Shown: positions 1 to 17,230, numbered from the stretch's first letter. The stretch is DNA of 64,000 bases from Gordionus sp. m RMFG-2023 (GCF_954871325.1 NC_088778.1:17077666-17141665); one strand, 5' to 3'. Program-made: numbers and translations. Notes: generated by a model not told the origin, from the sequence alone.

Positions 1-72
1 ACCCGGCCCGAATTTTCTTAAAAAATATTAGGTTCGGGCCGAGTACGGGCTGGGCCTACTTTTGCAGCTCTA
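1..72 (+). mobile_element. Right end of a hAT-like element
   Basis: A GC-rich block of repeated CGGGC motifs ends in TTTGCAGCTCTA at 72. Ends of this type (CGGGC blocks, then GCAGCTCTA or GCAGCTCTG) are common at the termini of non-autonomous hAT elements. The left part lies outside the window, so length and target duplication cannot be checked. It stands out sharply from the AT-rich flank. Confidence 0.4.
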
Positions 73-119
73 ATAAAAAGTATATTAAAAATTAAAACCA
101 TCAGTATCTTTACAGAATA

Positions 120-207
120 CAAAACTAGATAAGATATCGGATCGGTAATCGGCCGATATCAATATCGGATCGGATCGGCCTCCAAAAAGTCGTATCGGTG
201 CACCCTA
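120..207 (+). mobile_element. hAT-type terminus with ATCGG repeats
   Basis: Repeated ATCGG/CCGAT motifs lead into GTATCGGTGCACCCTA, which ends at 207. The clustered short palindromic motifs and the CACCCTA end fit a hAT right terminus. A similar end, GTATAGGTACAGCTCTA, closes at 807, so two related elements or a partial duplication may lie here. No matching left end was found. Confidence 0.45.
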
Positions 208-807
208 ATATTCATATTAAATTTTTTGTATAACAAACAAACGATATATATTTCTTTATTTGAATAAAAAGTAAAAACAAATTAAATATCAAATAATAAA
301 ATAATTAAAATTATAATATTGGATATTTTTCTTCATAAAGATAAGATCCTCAAGTTTATGTGATAATAAGTGTGAGGGCTATGTGTATCTACTATTGTTA
401 AACAACTCAATTTGCGCACATTTTAAAAAACGGCTAACTCTCTATTTTATTCGGAAAAATTTTACGCAAAAATTTTGCTGTGCTGGAGGCTGATTCTGAT
501 GGAACACTTGTTGCAGCAATACCAAATATTATCGTGCAAGGTTTGCCAAAGCTAGAAAACCTTGAGAATTTACCCTCCAATGATCAAGAGGATCGATCGG
601 AGATAAAATATTGATATCTTCGTTAATTATTAAAAAATGTAAAAAATCATTAAAAACACTTTTTATAGGAGTTATGAAGATTCATCACAAAAAAAATAAA
701 TAAAAAATGTGCATTAAATTATGCATGAAATTGGTATCGGTTAGATTTTTTAAAACGAAATGATCAGCGCCGACCCGATACCGATATTTAGTATAGGTAC
801 AGCTCTA
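208..807 (+). mobile_element. Decayed non-autonomous hAT-like segment
   Basis: The right edge (about 735-807) carries CCGATACCGATA motifs and ends GTATAGGTACAGCTCTA, resembling the terminus at 207. The interior is AT-rich. A short open frame at 438-614 (+) has a normal-looking amino acid mix (...VLEADSDGTLVAAIPNIIVQ...), but no family is recognised and no start or splice site can be fixed. It could be element cargo or a chance frame. Confidence 0.35.
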
Positions 808-1184
808 GAAAACTCATTTATAAAACATTTTTTTAATTTATATAGCATCGTTTAGGTTGTTGTTATTCGTTTTATTGCAACATAATAAAAAAAAAATTTT
901 AAACGAAGAAAGAAATTTTTTAAATGTCTTATAATTTTTGTTTATTTAAGCTGATGAAAATTCAAATTTATTTCTTCTCTAAAAAAAGGTTAGGTTTATA
1001 AATTTTAAAAGAAGATTAATTATTTTTACAAAGATATAATGCCTATTTTTATTTTATAAATAATTAATTTTTAATATAAAAAATTAGCCCAAAATTAAAT
1101 TTAGATTTTATGATTTAACATTTAAAAAAATTAATATAACATAAAAATAAGGTAAAAACACATCTTCCTACCCAACCCATGAAG

Positions 1185-6048
<4,864 letters not shown>

Positions 6049-6820
6049 TCATTCATTAAATTGTTTCCTAAACTTTACAATAACTTAATCTATACATAAA
6101 AATGGTAACCTTTCTGCAACTATCTAAAATTATAAATTAATTTAATATAATGGAACTCACATAAATTTATATGAATTTTGAGTTATGATCGGGAAATTTT
6201 AAATGTCTAACTTATGATAATAATATTATCCGATATAAAAGGTGACAAAATAATATGTTTTTAGTAAATGATTTTATAATTATATAGCTAAGAGGTTCCA
6301 CTTTTGAAAAACATCAAAGGCCTAGCATAGCAAATAATAATAACGGAATGTATTTTATTTATTTTGTGCTTCACATCTGGGAATGGATTTCCTAGCCCTC
6401 CCCTGCTTTAACCTTGCGTGCGCTTATTTGAAGTGAAAAAATTTAATTGACAATTTTCATATATTTTTTTAAAATTTTTTTCAAAATAATGTCAAAGACT
6501 TTAAATTCGTAATCATTTAATAATTAGTAATTTCAAATTATTTTTTGTTTATTATAGAAATTTAATAAAAGCAAGTCTTTATTAATCTTACTTAATGTTT
6601 GAAAATTGATAAAAAGGTATTAGTATTATTTGGGGTATACATATTTGCGATACGATGCTGTCTAACCTTGAATTCAACACAAAATATCTGAACATTTTTT
6701 ATTTCGGAAAATGATATTTTTTAACCATAATATATAAATAATTTTTATCATTATCGAAATATTAAAAAAATATCACTGGTAACGAATGATATTATAAATA
6801 TTTTGAACATTTGTATGTAA
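6049..6820. other. AT-rich gap after IARS2
   Basis: This is the 3' flank of IARS2. No canonical AATAAA is seen close to the stop; an ATTAAA lies a few bases after it. Nothing else recognisable is present, only long A/T runs. Confidence 0.4.
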
Positions 6821-6984
6821 TCATAAGATATCATCTAATATGGGCGGAATATCTAAATCTTCCTGTTCCTTTGTTACGCATGATATAAATTGTTTTTTTT
6901 GATCATCGGATACAGCGTAATGTGGATATCTTTTTCGACAGCTTTTCATTACCATTCGAAATAGCTCATTCTTTCTTTGACTAC
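6821..6984 (-). CDS. Possible terminal exon of an unidentified host gene
   Basis: On the minus strand an open frame of about 54 codons runs from an acceptor-like site (TATAAG then GTAG, 6985 or 6981) to TGA at 6823-6821. It encodes SQRKNELFRMVMKSCRKRYP... and ends ...EDLDIPPILDDIL. The balanced, charged composition is unlike the Asn/Ile/Lys/Phe noise typical of this AT-rich sequence. Codons of all base types are used. I do not recognise the family. It has two cysteines 17 residues apart but no clear motif. Upstream exons would lie at higher coordinates and were not found. It could instead be a relic of a transposon ORF. Confidence 0.45.
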
Positions 6985-7490
6985 CTTATATCAAATTATA
7001 TTATAAGATTAAGCCACATTAAACAACATATTTAAAAAAATAAGGCCGATTTTCGGGCAGCTCAAGGCTCGATGTCTGGTCTAATATATATCTTATTTCA
7101 ATATGGAATCTAGTGAGGCCCCGATATGGAAAAATATTTTGTATAAGAAAGTAGTTAAATTGTCACCAGTCTAAAAAAAATCTTCAAAATTTTATTTAGC
7201 AAAATATTTGAAGATTTTTATCAAATTTTGCCTAAAAATACCAAAATGTTTGATATTAATATTTTGTAATTTTCACGCATAAAAAATCTTTCAATATAAA
7301 ATTTTTTTTTAAAAAATCTTAAAAGATTTTACTCATATTTTTTTTTAAGGTTTTTACATATTATATACTATTTTGGGAATGACAATTTTATAATTAGAAG
7401 CCTGGAGTAATTTTAGGAATACTACATATTTGTTTTATAATATATATAATAACACTTTAGCAGCCCCTCACCGAGATCATGATAGTTTTA
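6985..7490. other. AT-rich stretch, no feature seen
   Basis: Low-complexity A/T sequence with AAAATATTT and AAATCTT motifs. No coding frame, terminal repeat or RNA gene was recognised. If the exon at 6984-6821 is real, this would be its upstream intron. Confidence 0.3.
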
Positions 7491-7499
7491 AATTTATAA

Positions 7500-8090
7500 A
7501 TTACCTTACTTCCATGACAGGCCTCTTAATCCCAACAAATGTGAATTGAGAAACATCCCTTACTCTACCTACAGTGTCAACAGAAGGAATTAGACAACCT
7601 AGCCTATAGTCATTAGCGATTTAGAACTCGTTCATGAGTAAAATTTCCTTTTCTTTACTCAGAGTTGAAGGTTAGCTAAATTGGGAGAAAAGAGGTCTTT
7701 CAAATGCACATTAAAACATGGAGACTACATTGTTTTGAGGGAGGATATCTCCCTTTTTTCCTGTTAAAGAAAGGCTAATTTTAGAGACATCCAAATCAGT
7801 ATATTCAATAACTGAAATGACGTTGTTATATATTGGACCCCAAAGAATTGTAAAGATAGCACAAATTTAAATCTAAATTGAAACCATTCGAAATTTTGAC
7901 CAAATCATAAATGCCTATAGTAAAGAGCAAGGAACATAGAGGATCACCTTCCTGTTCCTTCTTGAAGAAATAAAGTAAACTCCAAATTTGTGTGACCAGG
8001 GGAAACCATAGCAAGAGTTGAGTAAATCGTCGTATTTAGGAAAGTGTTTAAAGAAGGAAAAAAGCAGGAACTAATTCCTATGCATGCTAT
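7500..8090 (-). mobile_element. Decayed LINE reverse transcriptase fragment
   Basis: On the minus strand, 8014-7826 encodes ...KKEQEGDPLCSLLFTIGIYD..., which matches the QGDPLGPLLF core of non-LTR retrotransposon reverse transcriptases; the residues after it fit the lead-in to the YLDD region. Flanking sequence on both sides has comparable base composition but is broken. No poly-A tail or target duplication was identified. The clade is not determined. Confidence 0.6.
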
Positions 8091-8219
8091 TGAAGGAATT
8101 TCTGGTCTAATTTAAAAAAACCTTATCAGACTCACTACTTACCACACTTGGCTCCGAAGTCTAACGGTGATAGGGATAGAAGATATTTTTAGGCGTTTTA
8201 ACGTATCCTGTAAATAAAT

Positions 8220-8560
8220 AGGCCATACTCTTAGGAGACTTTTAGACCAGAGGTGGACTGGTCATTTAGAAACATCTAGCATCATTCATGAGAATTTTGA
8301 TATTGGTGAAGTATTATTTTACTTTTCTAATAGAACTCTTAATTCTGAGGTTTTCACTCATGAATCAGTCGAAGTCTCTGGTCTTTTATCTCAATGCGTT
8401 AATAAATTACGTTATATTACTCATTATAATTTATGAGATATTAATAACAATAGATCCACAATAAGTATCTACAGTCAGTAGGTACTAATCTAGTGGATGC
8501 TAAAAATTATATTGATTCCACGATCAATATTTTAAAAGAAGCGACAATCCTTTTGATTTT
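8220..8560 (+). mobile_element. hAT transposase fragment (ZMYM1/DUF4371-like)
   Basis: The plus strand reads ...LDQRWTGHLETSSIIHENFD..., then ...SGLLSQCVNKLRYITHYNL, and after a break ...VGTNLVDAKNYIDSTINILK. The order (a conserved RW, then the helix with NxxxSTxxxLKE) fits the central region of hAT transposases of the ZMYM1-like group. It is a relic with stops. Its ends were not found. Confidence 0.55.
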
Positions 8561-9280
8561 TAGAATTAAGGGTCAAAAACAAAATTTTAGTATTATTTAA
8601 TCTCACTCCCAAAAAATCTTCAAAGGTACGTAAAACGTCTATAAATTTTAAGATTTTTTAGTCAAGACCAAATTACAATTTAATTGTGAAAAAGACTCCA
8701 ATTGGAGTTGTTTAAAAAGGAATTATTATGAAATTATTGATTACTTTGTTGATCGTTTTTTTTACTAGTTTTACACAAAATGATTATAATCTTCTATCAT
8801 GTTTTAATACATTGTCCCCCTTTCACCCTGTTTATTATCAGATAAAATGATAAATATGGAAACGTTACATCATAAAATGAAAATAGCTAAAGAATTATTA
8901 GGTGTAGAAGTTAAAGAAACATAGTTTTGAAAACATCCTAAATATTATGTATAAAAAAAATATATCATGCATTGAAAGAATTGTATAAATGCTACTCAGT
9001 AGTAATCATCATTTGGATATCGTGTTTCTACACTAAAGAGAGTTCAATCGAGCGCTAGTCGATGTAGAATCAACATAAGCAAAATTTATTATTCATGGCT
9101 TATGAAAAAATATAACACAAAATTTATCCTTTAAATCATTTATGTTAAAATTTAAAAATAAAATCAACATATTATATTATAGAATTATTTTGTATATTCA
9201 TATTATATATTTTTACATTAATAAATTTTTAATAGAAATAGCAAGAAATTTCTATGAATGCTTAATTATTTATTTTATTT

Positions 9281-9345
9281 TAAAAAAATAGTGGCCCCCT
9301 CAAATGAGCAGTTGCCCCCCCCCCCCCAGCTGAAAATTCCTGGCT
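9281..9345 (+). mobile_element. Terminus of a GC-ended hAT-like element with C tract
   Basis: A GGCCCCCTC block is followed by a run of about 14 C and ends GGCTACAGCCTTG near 9353. The inverse reads like CAAGGCTGTAGCCAGG, a very common hAT-type end (CAGTGGCGTAGCCAGG). Related ends occur at about 39340-39433, 43500-43597 and 57150-57214. No partner end was found here. Confidence 0.4.
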
Positions 9346-9353
9346 ACAGCCTT

Positions 9354-10695
9354 GTATATTTATAATTTATTTTATAATATTATCGAATTGATTCGATTTA
9401 AACACAACAGACAGGTAAATATATAATTATTAATAAATAATTTTCATTATAAAATAAATTTATGACGTGTTTTAAATGGTTTCATAGTGCAATTCAACCC
9501 CAGAACCTCTATATTCATTGCAACTTAGATGTTTTTAGAACTTTATCAATGCACAAATTTGATACATCATAAAATAGAGATTTTTCTATATGAGATAATT
9601 TCCAATTATTTAAACTTTACACATAATTGAAATATAAATTTTTTAGTTAAGTATTTTAAAAATATATATGGTGTCCACCTTCGATTTTTTCTACCAACCT
9701 CTTTATCCGACTTTGCTTCTGTTTAATATATACTTCGCTAGGTTAAAAAAATGGCCATTTTATTAAATGATTATAAAACTATATATAAAAATTAAATTAT
9801 GTAGTGTAAGGGTTGCATGGCATCGATACTAGACAATTGGCAAAGTTGGGAAACTGTTGATCATTTAACAGAAGTGAATGTTTAACATTAATTGTTATTC
9901 CCAATTTTTTGAATATTATTAATATATTTTATAAAATATATATATTATCAAAATCATATTAAAGTGAAAATGCTAAAATATAGAGATAATCTAATCTTCA
10001 AAAAAAATATGCTGGCGCAAACCCAACACCATTGACTATTCAAGAAATTACACCAAATAAGCTAAGATTATGAATCAAACTATAAATTTTAATAAAAAAT
10101 TTATGAAATCTATATTTAATCATCGTGATTACTTCCTATCCCAATAAAATTTAAGAAAATGATAACGAATAAAATGTAAAATATTTTCATAATCACCAAA
10201 ATTTATTGTAAAAAAAAATACTTAATTTCCATATTTACCTTACATATATATATATATCAATTTTCTTCATTTCTCATGGACAAAAAAATATATAATTATT
10301 TTACAAAAATACCGGTAAAAATTGGGTCAAATATTTTATTTATAATAATATTTATATAATAAATATAATATATCAATTATTTTCCATAACTTTAGGGAGA
10401 ATCGTGCAATGGTTGTTATTACAAAGTTAGTCATTTTTCATTGATTTATAATAAGGGAAGATATGTTCACGTAATAATAATTTGTGGTCATTGACTTAAT
10501 TTTAATTAAAGTTATATAATTATAATTAATTTGTAAAAAGATTAATCAAATATGTTCTTAATGAACTAAGAAACTACTTCATAACTTTTAATATAAAGAC
10601 CTTATCAGTTCCCTTTGAATATTAATGTAATTAGGGTTATCCCTTTTTGAAAATACGAATAAAGTAATTTTAACAAAAATATAAATATGATCTGT
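9354..10695. other. AT-rich stretch, no feature seen
   Basis: No coding frame, RNA gene or terminal repeat could be supported. It contains a short TATATATA microsatellite near 10248. Confidence 0.3.
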
Positions 10696-10703
10696 ATTTA
10701 TAC

Positions 10704-10818
10704 CAGAGACCTGCAGAGAAACCTTTTTCAGTCAGGTTAGCTCAGGACTTTCGGTCGACTCCGGATTTATATATTTTTTTTTATCCAAAGCCGGAATTTG
10801 GTATAGGCCTGCTCTCTG
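10704..10818. mobile_element. Short MITE with CAGAG ends
   Basis: The left end reads CAGAGACCTGCAGAG; the right end reads GGTATAGGCCTGCTCTCTG, whose inverse starts CAGAGAGCAGGCCTATACC. The 115-bp body is GC-richer than its flanks and has GGTCGACTCCGGA and CCGGAATTTGG near the middle. The ends fit a hAT MITE. The flanking 8-mers (ATTTATAC, ATAAATTT) do not match exactly, so the insertion is old or the edge is slightly off. Confidence 0.5.
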
Positions 10819-13539
10819 ATAAATTTATTTATATTAATTTTAAAATGAATTATTATGTATTGTTTCTAGTCTCATTCAAAAACCAATAAAATATTCTTTT
10901 TGAATTCAAAACATTTTATAGCCGCCCTTTTTTGAATATTATCCATAAATCAATATTTCAAACCTTAAAGATTTATAAACTCAAAATCAAACTAAAGGAG
11001 ATCAGCTGGTATCTCATTTATTATTTCAATATCATCCACTTTTTATTTTTAGTTGCACATAAGCTTTATTGTTTCATGAGGCGGTCTTCGGGTTCTCCTC
11101 AGGTGATGTGAAGAATTTTATTTTCATTCAGATTTATTTGTAGGAATTAATTTTCTGTTGGAAGCTCAACAAACCTTTCCCTTATTTTTTTGGTTAGTAA
11201 TATTTTCCTTATTAGTGTAAAACGATTTCGTATGTCTTTTGTCTATCCTTTTACGAAATTGTTCAAGATATGTCGTAGAACTCACTCGGTTTCTCATTTC
11301 ACCGGGTATCCAACTGGGTTGTGGTCTCTAAAATTCTTTGTTCATGCAATATTATTATCTTGAAATGTTTATAGTTCCTCCTTTTCAGTTATCCTTAACC
11401 GACAGATTTTAATTTAGAAAATGGTCCTAAAGACTCCCGTTTTAATAATAATGATGGAGTAATTTCAGTTACCGTATGTGGAGTTTTGCGATATGCAAAT
11501 AAAAATTCTTATCTTTTACATATATTTTTAAACGTATGTATTAATCTCTATTTTTACATTAGAACGTGGATGATAAAGTGCTATTCTGTGGGATATTATG
11601 TTTTATCTTTTTCAACAATTTAAAGGGAGGACCGTTTTCTGGGATCATATAACGCAAATAACCAGAACGAGCAAAAGTTTTCTGTAAAATTCATTAGTAT
11701 TATTAGTCGAAATCGGTTTCATTTCCGCCCATTTGTAGAGTCTGTGAGGAGTGACCACAATTGTTTGTTTAAGAGCCCTGCTAAATCGATGTGGACTCTG
11801 GCAAAAGACTGGCTTGCATAATTCCATTATTTTTTCCTTAATTGTGTCATTAATTTTGTAATTTGTTGACACATGGCACAATTACGACTATAATATAAGA
11901 TATCAATACTGACACAAGGCACAATCACGACTATTATCTAAGATATCAATATTTGTATTGTCAGCATATATGTAGTCATGCCAATTGTTGCATTCAAATG
12001 TTGGATGTCCTTAGTGCAATATGTTCAGTGAAACTATTAATGACTTGGGTATTAAAATTCGATTGAATCAGAAAATATATTCATTATTCCTAGATAATTG
12101 TTTTCTACGATTGTGAAAAGGTGTGTATGTATTATCTACTTTTGTAGGTCGCATATTTTCTTTAATCTCATGATTTAAGTTAACACTGGGTCTTTATTTA
12201 TCTCTAATCTTAGCTTTTTTTTACTAATTTTTTTTTGTTATGTCATAACTGTTGTAGATTGCACAAAGATTCGCTGTTTGTTATGTCATACGGTTCTTCG
12301 AGGGTAATCGTTACAAACATTCGGCATTTCTGTATTTATAGTTATTTTTAGAGATTATAGAGTATTAAAATTTTGATAGGAGTAATGCCCATTTAGTTTA
12401 TATTGGTGATAATTAATGTATTTTTCTTTGGCCTGAAAATAGATAAAAAGGTTTGTGATCAGTCCAAAACAGTATTGTTTAAATTCATTCATACCGAAAA
12501 TGATTGATAATGTTTCTTTCTCTATTTGAGAATGATTTTGTACGCTTTGAGAGTGCTCATGTATCGAATGCAATAAGTCTTTCAGTATCATCTGTATAAG
12601 GATGTGATAAGAACAGGGCCCAGACCATGATTGGAAACATAGGCGACGAGAATTAATGGTCTTGATTGTAGAGAGCGTCAATGCTTTTTTTAAATCAAGA
12701 AATGCTTTCTCATGAATAAATGTCCATATCCATCTTTTATTTTTGTAATAAATTATATAGTGACCGCGTTTTTATTGCGAAATTTGGAATGAAACTATGA
12801 TAATAAGTAAGAAGTCCAATAAATTCTTGTAACTCTTTTATGTTTTTTGGTTTAGGCTTATTCATTATAGCTGTTAAATGTTTGTTAGTTATTGTCTAGT
12901 ATTTTTAGTACTCTATGTAAGTTTACATCATGTTCGATTGAATTTTTTCTTCTCACAATATCCAAGATAAGCATATGTGCCGGTTATGTAGTTTAATAAT
13001 AAATAAAGAACCCTTTGAAATATGATAGGAGAAGACGAGACTCCATATGGCAATCTATTATATTGTAAAGACCAAAAGTTGTATTAATCACGGCTAATTT
13101 TTTTTTGACTCATTTCTAATTCTAGCTATAAATATGCATCCTACATGTTCAGTGTTAGAAATATCTTATTTTATCCAATCTGACTAAAAATATTTTGGAA
13201 TTTAGTGATTGATCATAAGATATTCATTTATAGTATGTCTGAAATCTACACTAATTCTAATGGTTTCATCTTTCTTTTTAATAGGGAAAACAGGTAAGGC
13301 GATATTCGAATAGAGTATTTTTCTAATAATTCCTTATTCCATTCGTTGATCTTTCGCTTCTTCATATTCGTCTTTATAACCAATATAGAGGCTTGAAAAA
13401 TTATTCTCTGGTACGTTGCTTCTCGATTGTAGATTTTTCTAGGCTTACCTTATAAATGTATTTATTTTTTCCTAGTTTCTAATATAAATGTATTTATTTT
13501 TTTTTACTTGATATTCTTTTTATTTTGGTTCTACTTCTT

Positions 13540-16500
13540 ACAATGGTAGTTTTTAAATCTTGTTCGCAAAATTTTACCAAACTCAAATAATTCACTTTTT
13601 ACCAAACAACAATAATTATTTTATTTTTCTATATAGTAGTTTTTTAATTCTTGTTCGCAAAAATTTACCAAACAACAATAATTATCTTTTCTTTTTTCTT
13701 TAATGGTAGTTTTTTTTCTTGTTCGCAAAATTTTACCAAACTCAAATAATTCACTTAAATTTTTTTTAAACAACAAAACAATATAAAAAAAACATAAATT
13801 TTTATGAACAACAAACTAATATTATCGATAATATCTAATTTATTCTAAACCATTACTATTTTAAAATAAAAAAATACAACACATTAATAATTTGCTCCAA
13901 ATACAATACGCCACCCCCCAAGTTTTTATCCCACCGGCCCCTCATCTGACCTATAAAAATATCAGCTCCGCATCACTAACGCCGCATTAGAGCCAGTCCA
14001 GAAATTCCGGTGTCAAATATTCTCCCAACATACTCAATTCCTCGGCGTTCGACTCTGCCGTTTCGTCATCCTCTTCCTCGCCGGGTCCATTGACTTCCCG
14101 GATCCGCTTCCCGACACAGTCATTGTCTTGCGTCGCCGCCTCCCCCTCATCCCATCCATCAACTCTTCGCTCATTCTTGGGCCATACGACTTCCCCCACA
14201 CGTATCTCTGTCTCATCCGTCATTGGCAGGTTGTCTCCACCTTGCTCGTTCTCCCATACTGACTGTTCCCACGTTTGGCCCGGGCCAGCCAAATGGGGGC
14301 ACTGTTGGGCTAGATGTCCCCTCCTTCGGCAACAATAGCACATCCGTCGTTCCACTTGGGTCGGTGCTATCTGTCCGAAAACGCCCATTCTGGCCCAACA
14401 ATTGGGTTGTCTGTTGGGCACTGTTATTTGTACTTCAAGTTCAAATTCCCGGAACACCCAATTGTACTGCATTCCTATTCCTAATTATGGGTAAGCTGAT
14501 ATATATATATTACATATTTGTCCCGGTTCCTCTATTCCCCTGCCCTGTAACATGGTCCGCCCCACATAAACCTAATTCCTCTCATACTTTATTCAAAATG
14601 AACCCCCAATTAATCCTAAACTAGCTTACTTATTTAATAACTCACTTCATACATATGACCAACATATACTCAAATATTTCCACCAAAGCTTCTACTTTCC
14701 TTATTTTCGACCTACTAAACTAAGATATATAACCCAATACATTTAATTATTTCAATAACAATTCCCTTTAATTTCAACCCAACTCAATTCATACACAAAA
14801 AAGATATATAAACTCCCTCATTTCAACAAAAATTACCCTTCACCTATTTCCTAAAAGAAATTATCGTACTCCAAAAAAAAATAACATAACATATTTTTCT
14901 TTTACCTCATTTCTCCGTTTTACGAATTTAATTCTTGCTTGGATATTTTTGCAACAAAAAAAACTTTGAAAAAAACATTTGGTAATTCCAACTACAAAAA
15001 AAAACTTTTTATACTTTTCCTCACCCAAAATCTCTAGTCATCTTTATTTAATTCCCATCTAATTTTAATTTAACTTTCTTCTTTTCCCACCAATTTACTT
15101 ATTCAAATTGATTTATGACTCCTTTTAACTCTTCTCTTTTTTTTCGACTTTACTCTAACTTACTTTCCCCCCAAAAAAATTTCAATTTCTTGATTTATTA
15201 CTCCCCTCACCCTTTCCCTATCTTGACATTTTTCTTAACTTTATAATATTTTAGTTCATTTTTTCCTTATTTTATCTTGCTAATTTTTTTTCTTTCCCTT
15301 TTAAATTAAATTCCCTCCACCGGCCGCGAACATCTCACAACTTATTTAGCTTAAAGTATCTTTGTCCTTCAGCAATAATTTAATTTAAATTTTTTTATTT
15401 TTTTGTTACGACATTTCCCGTGGTTATTAACCTCCTTTAGCTAGGCCAAATGATCATGAGAAATCTTTTATATATATTTTTTAAATATATTTTTTAAATA
15501 TATATTTTTCTTTTTATTTAACCCCGACTCATATACTCTACATATTGACCCCCTCTTAATTTCTCCGGGTCAATCCGCCTACGAAGCTGATCCCTGTGTC
15601 TAACTCCTATCTCCCGTCGGCAAACTGCACCCTATTTACTCTGCTTCCCAGATTTTTCAAAATCACCCCGGGCTCTCATTTTTTGTTGCTTCCATACATT
15701 CTTGCCCAAATTGCTTGCCCGACCATGAATTCCGATTCATTTCCCACTCCAAACCGTTTCTCTCCCTCACCGGCCGATTTCAGTGAATCCAACCAAATTC
15801 GAGTTTTTCATCCCAAAAACTTCTTCACTGGCAACGGTTCCTCTCCTTTTCTACTGTTGTTATAATATGACACGGCCACCCACATCTCTCCGCCCCCATC
15901 CTTTAACTTTCTCAACCAGTTCTTGACCACCGCTACCATCCTCTCCACCTGTCCATTCGAACTCGGATGATATAATGGCGCCAAAATGTGTTTCGCTCCA
16001 GTTTCCGCACAAAAGATTTTGAATTGTCTACTAATGAAGAGAGGGTCCTCGTCCGTTACCACTGTCATAGCAACCCCAAATTTAGCCCATGTATTTTTTA
16101 ATACTTTTATCACGATCTGAGTGGTTAATTTTTTCACTTCCTCATACTCTACCCGTTTCGAAAAAGCATCTACCACTAATATATATATTTTATTTTCGAA
16201 TTCAAAGAAATCCAAGTTGCGCTGCCTTCGGCTACACACTTTCTTTATGTTTTAGTGGCATCGGAGTCTAAGAATTACATCTAACATAGGTTCGACTGAT
16301 ATTTTCAATGTCTCTGTTCATTCCTGGCCACCAAACATATTCCCGTCCCCACTGTTTCATTCTCTCCATTCCTTGATGTCCAGCATGAATCATCGCCATT
16401 ACTGCTTCTCTTAGTTTGGACGGTATAACACTCCTATTTCCTCGCACCAAACATTCATCTATGATCGCTAACTCCTTCTGTACATATTTATAGGTCTCGT

Positions 16501-16660
16501 ATTGTTGAGTCTGCTATTTCGGAGTCGCTACGGTTTGCATTTGGTTTATTTCTGTTTCATCTTGGTCGTCTATTTCAGTGAGCGGTAGTCGGCATTCATA
16601 TTGGATGCTCCGTTGAGAAGAAGTCTTATATCCATTTCGCTTGGAAAATTAACATGGGTA
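13540..16660 (-). mobile_element. Ty3/gypsy fossil B with extra 3' zinc-knuckle ORF
   Basis: Minus-strand Ty3/gypsy fossil. Parts: tail of RNase H about 16640-16600, integrase about 16450-15808 with the zinc-binding HAGHQG motif, a purine-rich spacer of about 1.2 kb, then a 161-codon ORF (14472-13987) with one CCHC zinc knuckle and an acidic C-terminal half. The integrase is clearly close to that of the element at 49951-56570, which has a similar ORF in the same place. No 5' half and no LTR pair were seen. It is broken in several places. GC content is higher than in the surroundings. Confidence 0.65.
13543..13760. repeat. Three tandem copies around a TTCTTGTTCGCAAAA core
   Basis: Copies begin near 13543, 13636 and 13706 and share TAGTTTTT..., TCTTGTTCGCAAAA and TTTACCAAAC, with variable tails (CAAATAATTCACTT or AACAATAATTAT). 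Spacing is about 93 and 70 bp. They lie at the downstream edge of Ty3/gypsy fossil B, so they may be subrepeats of its 3' untranslated or LTR region. Confidence 0.6.
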
Positions 16661-17230
16661 TCCGAAGATGAAAATTCTGTTGTAGCTGTTTTATTTCATG
16701 ATTTTTGGATGTGATATCATGTAAGATTTTGGGTATTGTATTTAGTATATCTCTTCCCAATATGGATGTGCGGTTGTCATTTGTTACAAGTATTTTACTG
16801 GTGTATGTGCCTGTTGTATACGTTGGCGAAGTTTATCCATTGCTAGTCCATGGTTACTATTATTGTTGCTTAGAATAACCTTAATTCTTGCATTGATAGC
16901 TCTGCCATGGATTTTGGAGCATAGGCCAATTTTATCTTTGTATACAAACAGTGACCACAAGAAGATAAGAATAATGCTAAAAGATTTTTATCTGTCTGGT
17001 TACGGTTGATGAGCATAAACCGTTTGAGATATTGATTGGTGGCTTCCTCCTGATCGTAGAGTATCGAAAGTATAGGGCAGGGGTAGATACTGTCCGTGTT
17101 TGGGGGTCCGGGATCGTCGATGATGGGAACCGGGGAACCGGATTTGGACATCATTTTTGTCATTCACAGATAAGTCGAGAAATTAATGAAACGCGTATGT
17201 ATTTTGATTGGTAATTAAACAGTATAATAT

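Larger units (their letters stand above)
11050..17170 (-). mobile_element. Ty3/gypsy LTR retrotransposon fossil A (old, heavily broken)
   Basis: Minus-strand fossil of the Ty3/gypsy family. Parts in transcription order: gag-like segment about 17163-16870, protease-end-like segment about 16800-16660, reverse transcriptase about 13340-13000, RNase H about 12680-12355, start of integrase about 11880-11645. The gap between protease and reverse transcriptase is filled by a second Ty3/gypsy fossil (B), which suggests B inserted into A. It carries many breaks, certainly more than ten. No matching LTR pair was found, so it is old. Assigning the gag segment to A rather than B is inference from order alone. 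Confidence 0.6.

Noticed and set aside
14034-14624. Several overlapping ORFs on both strands around the zinc-knuckle ORF
   Set aside because: These are antisense or shifted shadows in a GC-richer stretch. Only the minus-strand frame 14472-13987 has a recognisable motif.
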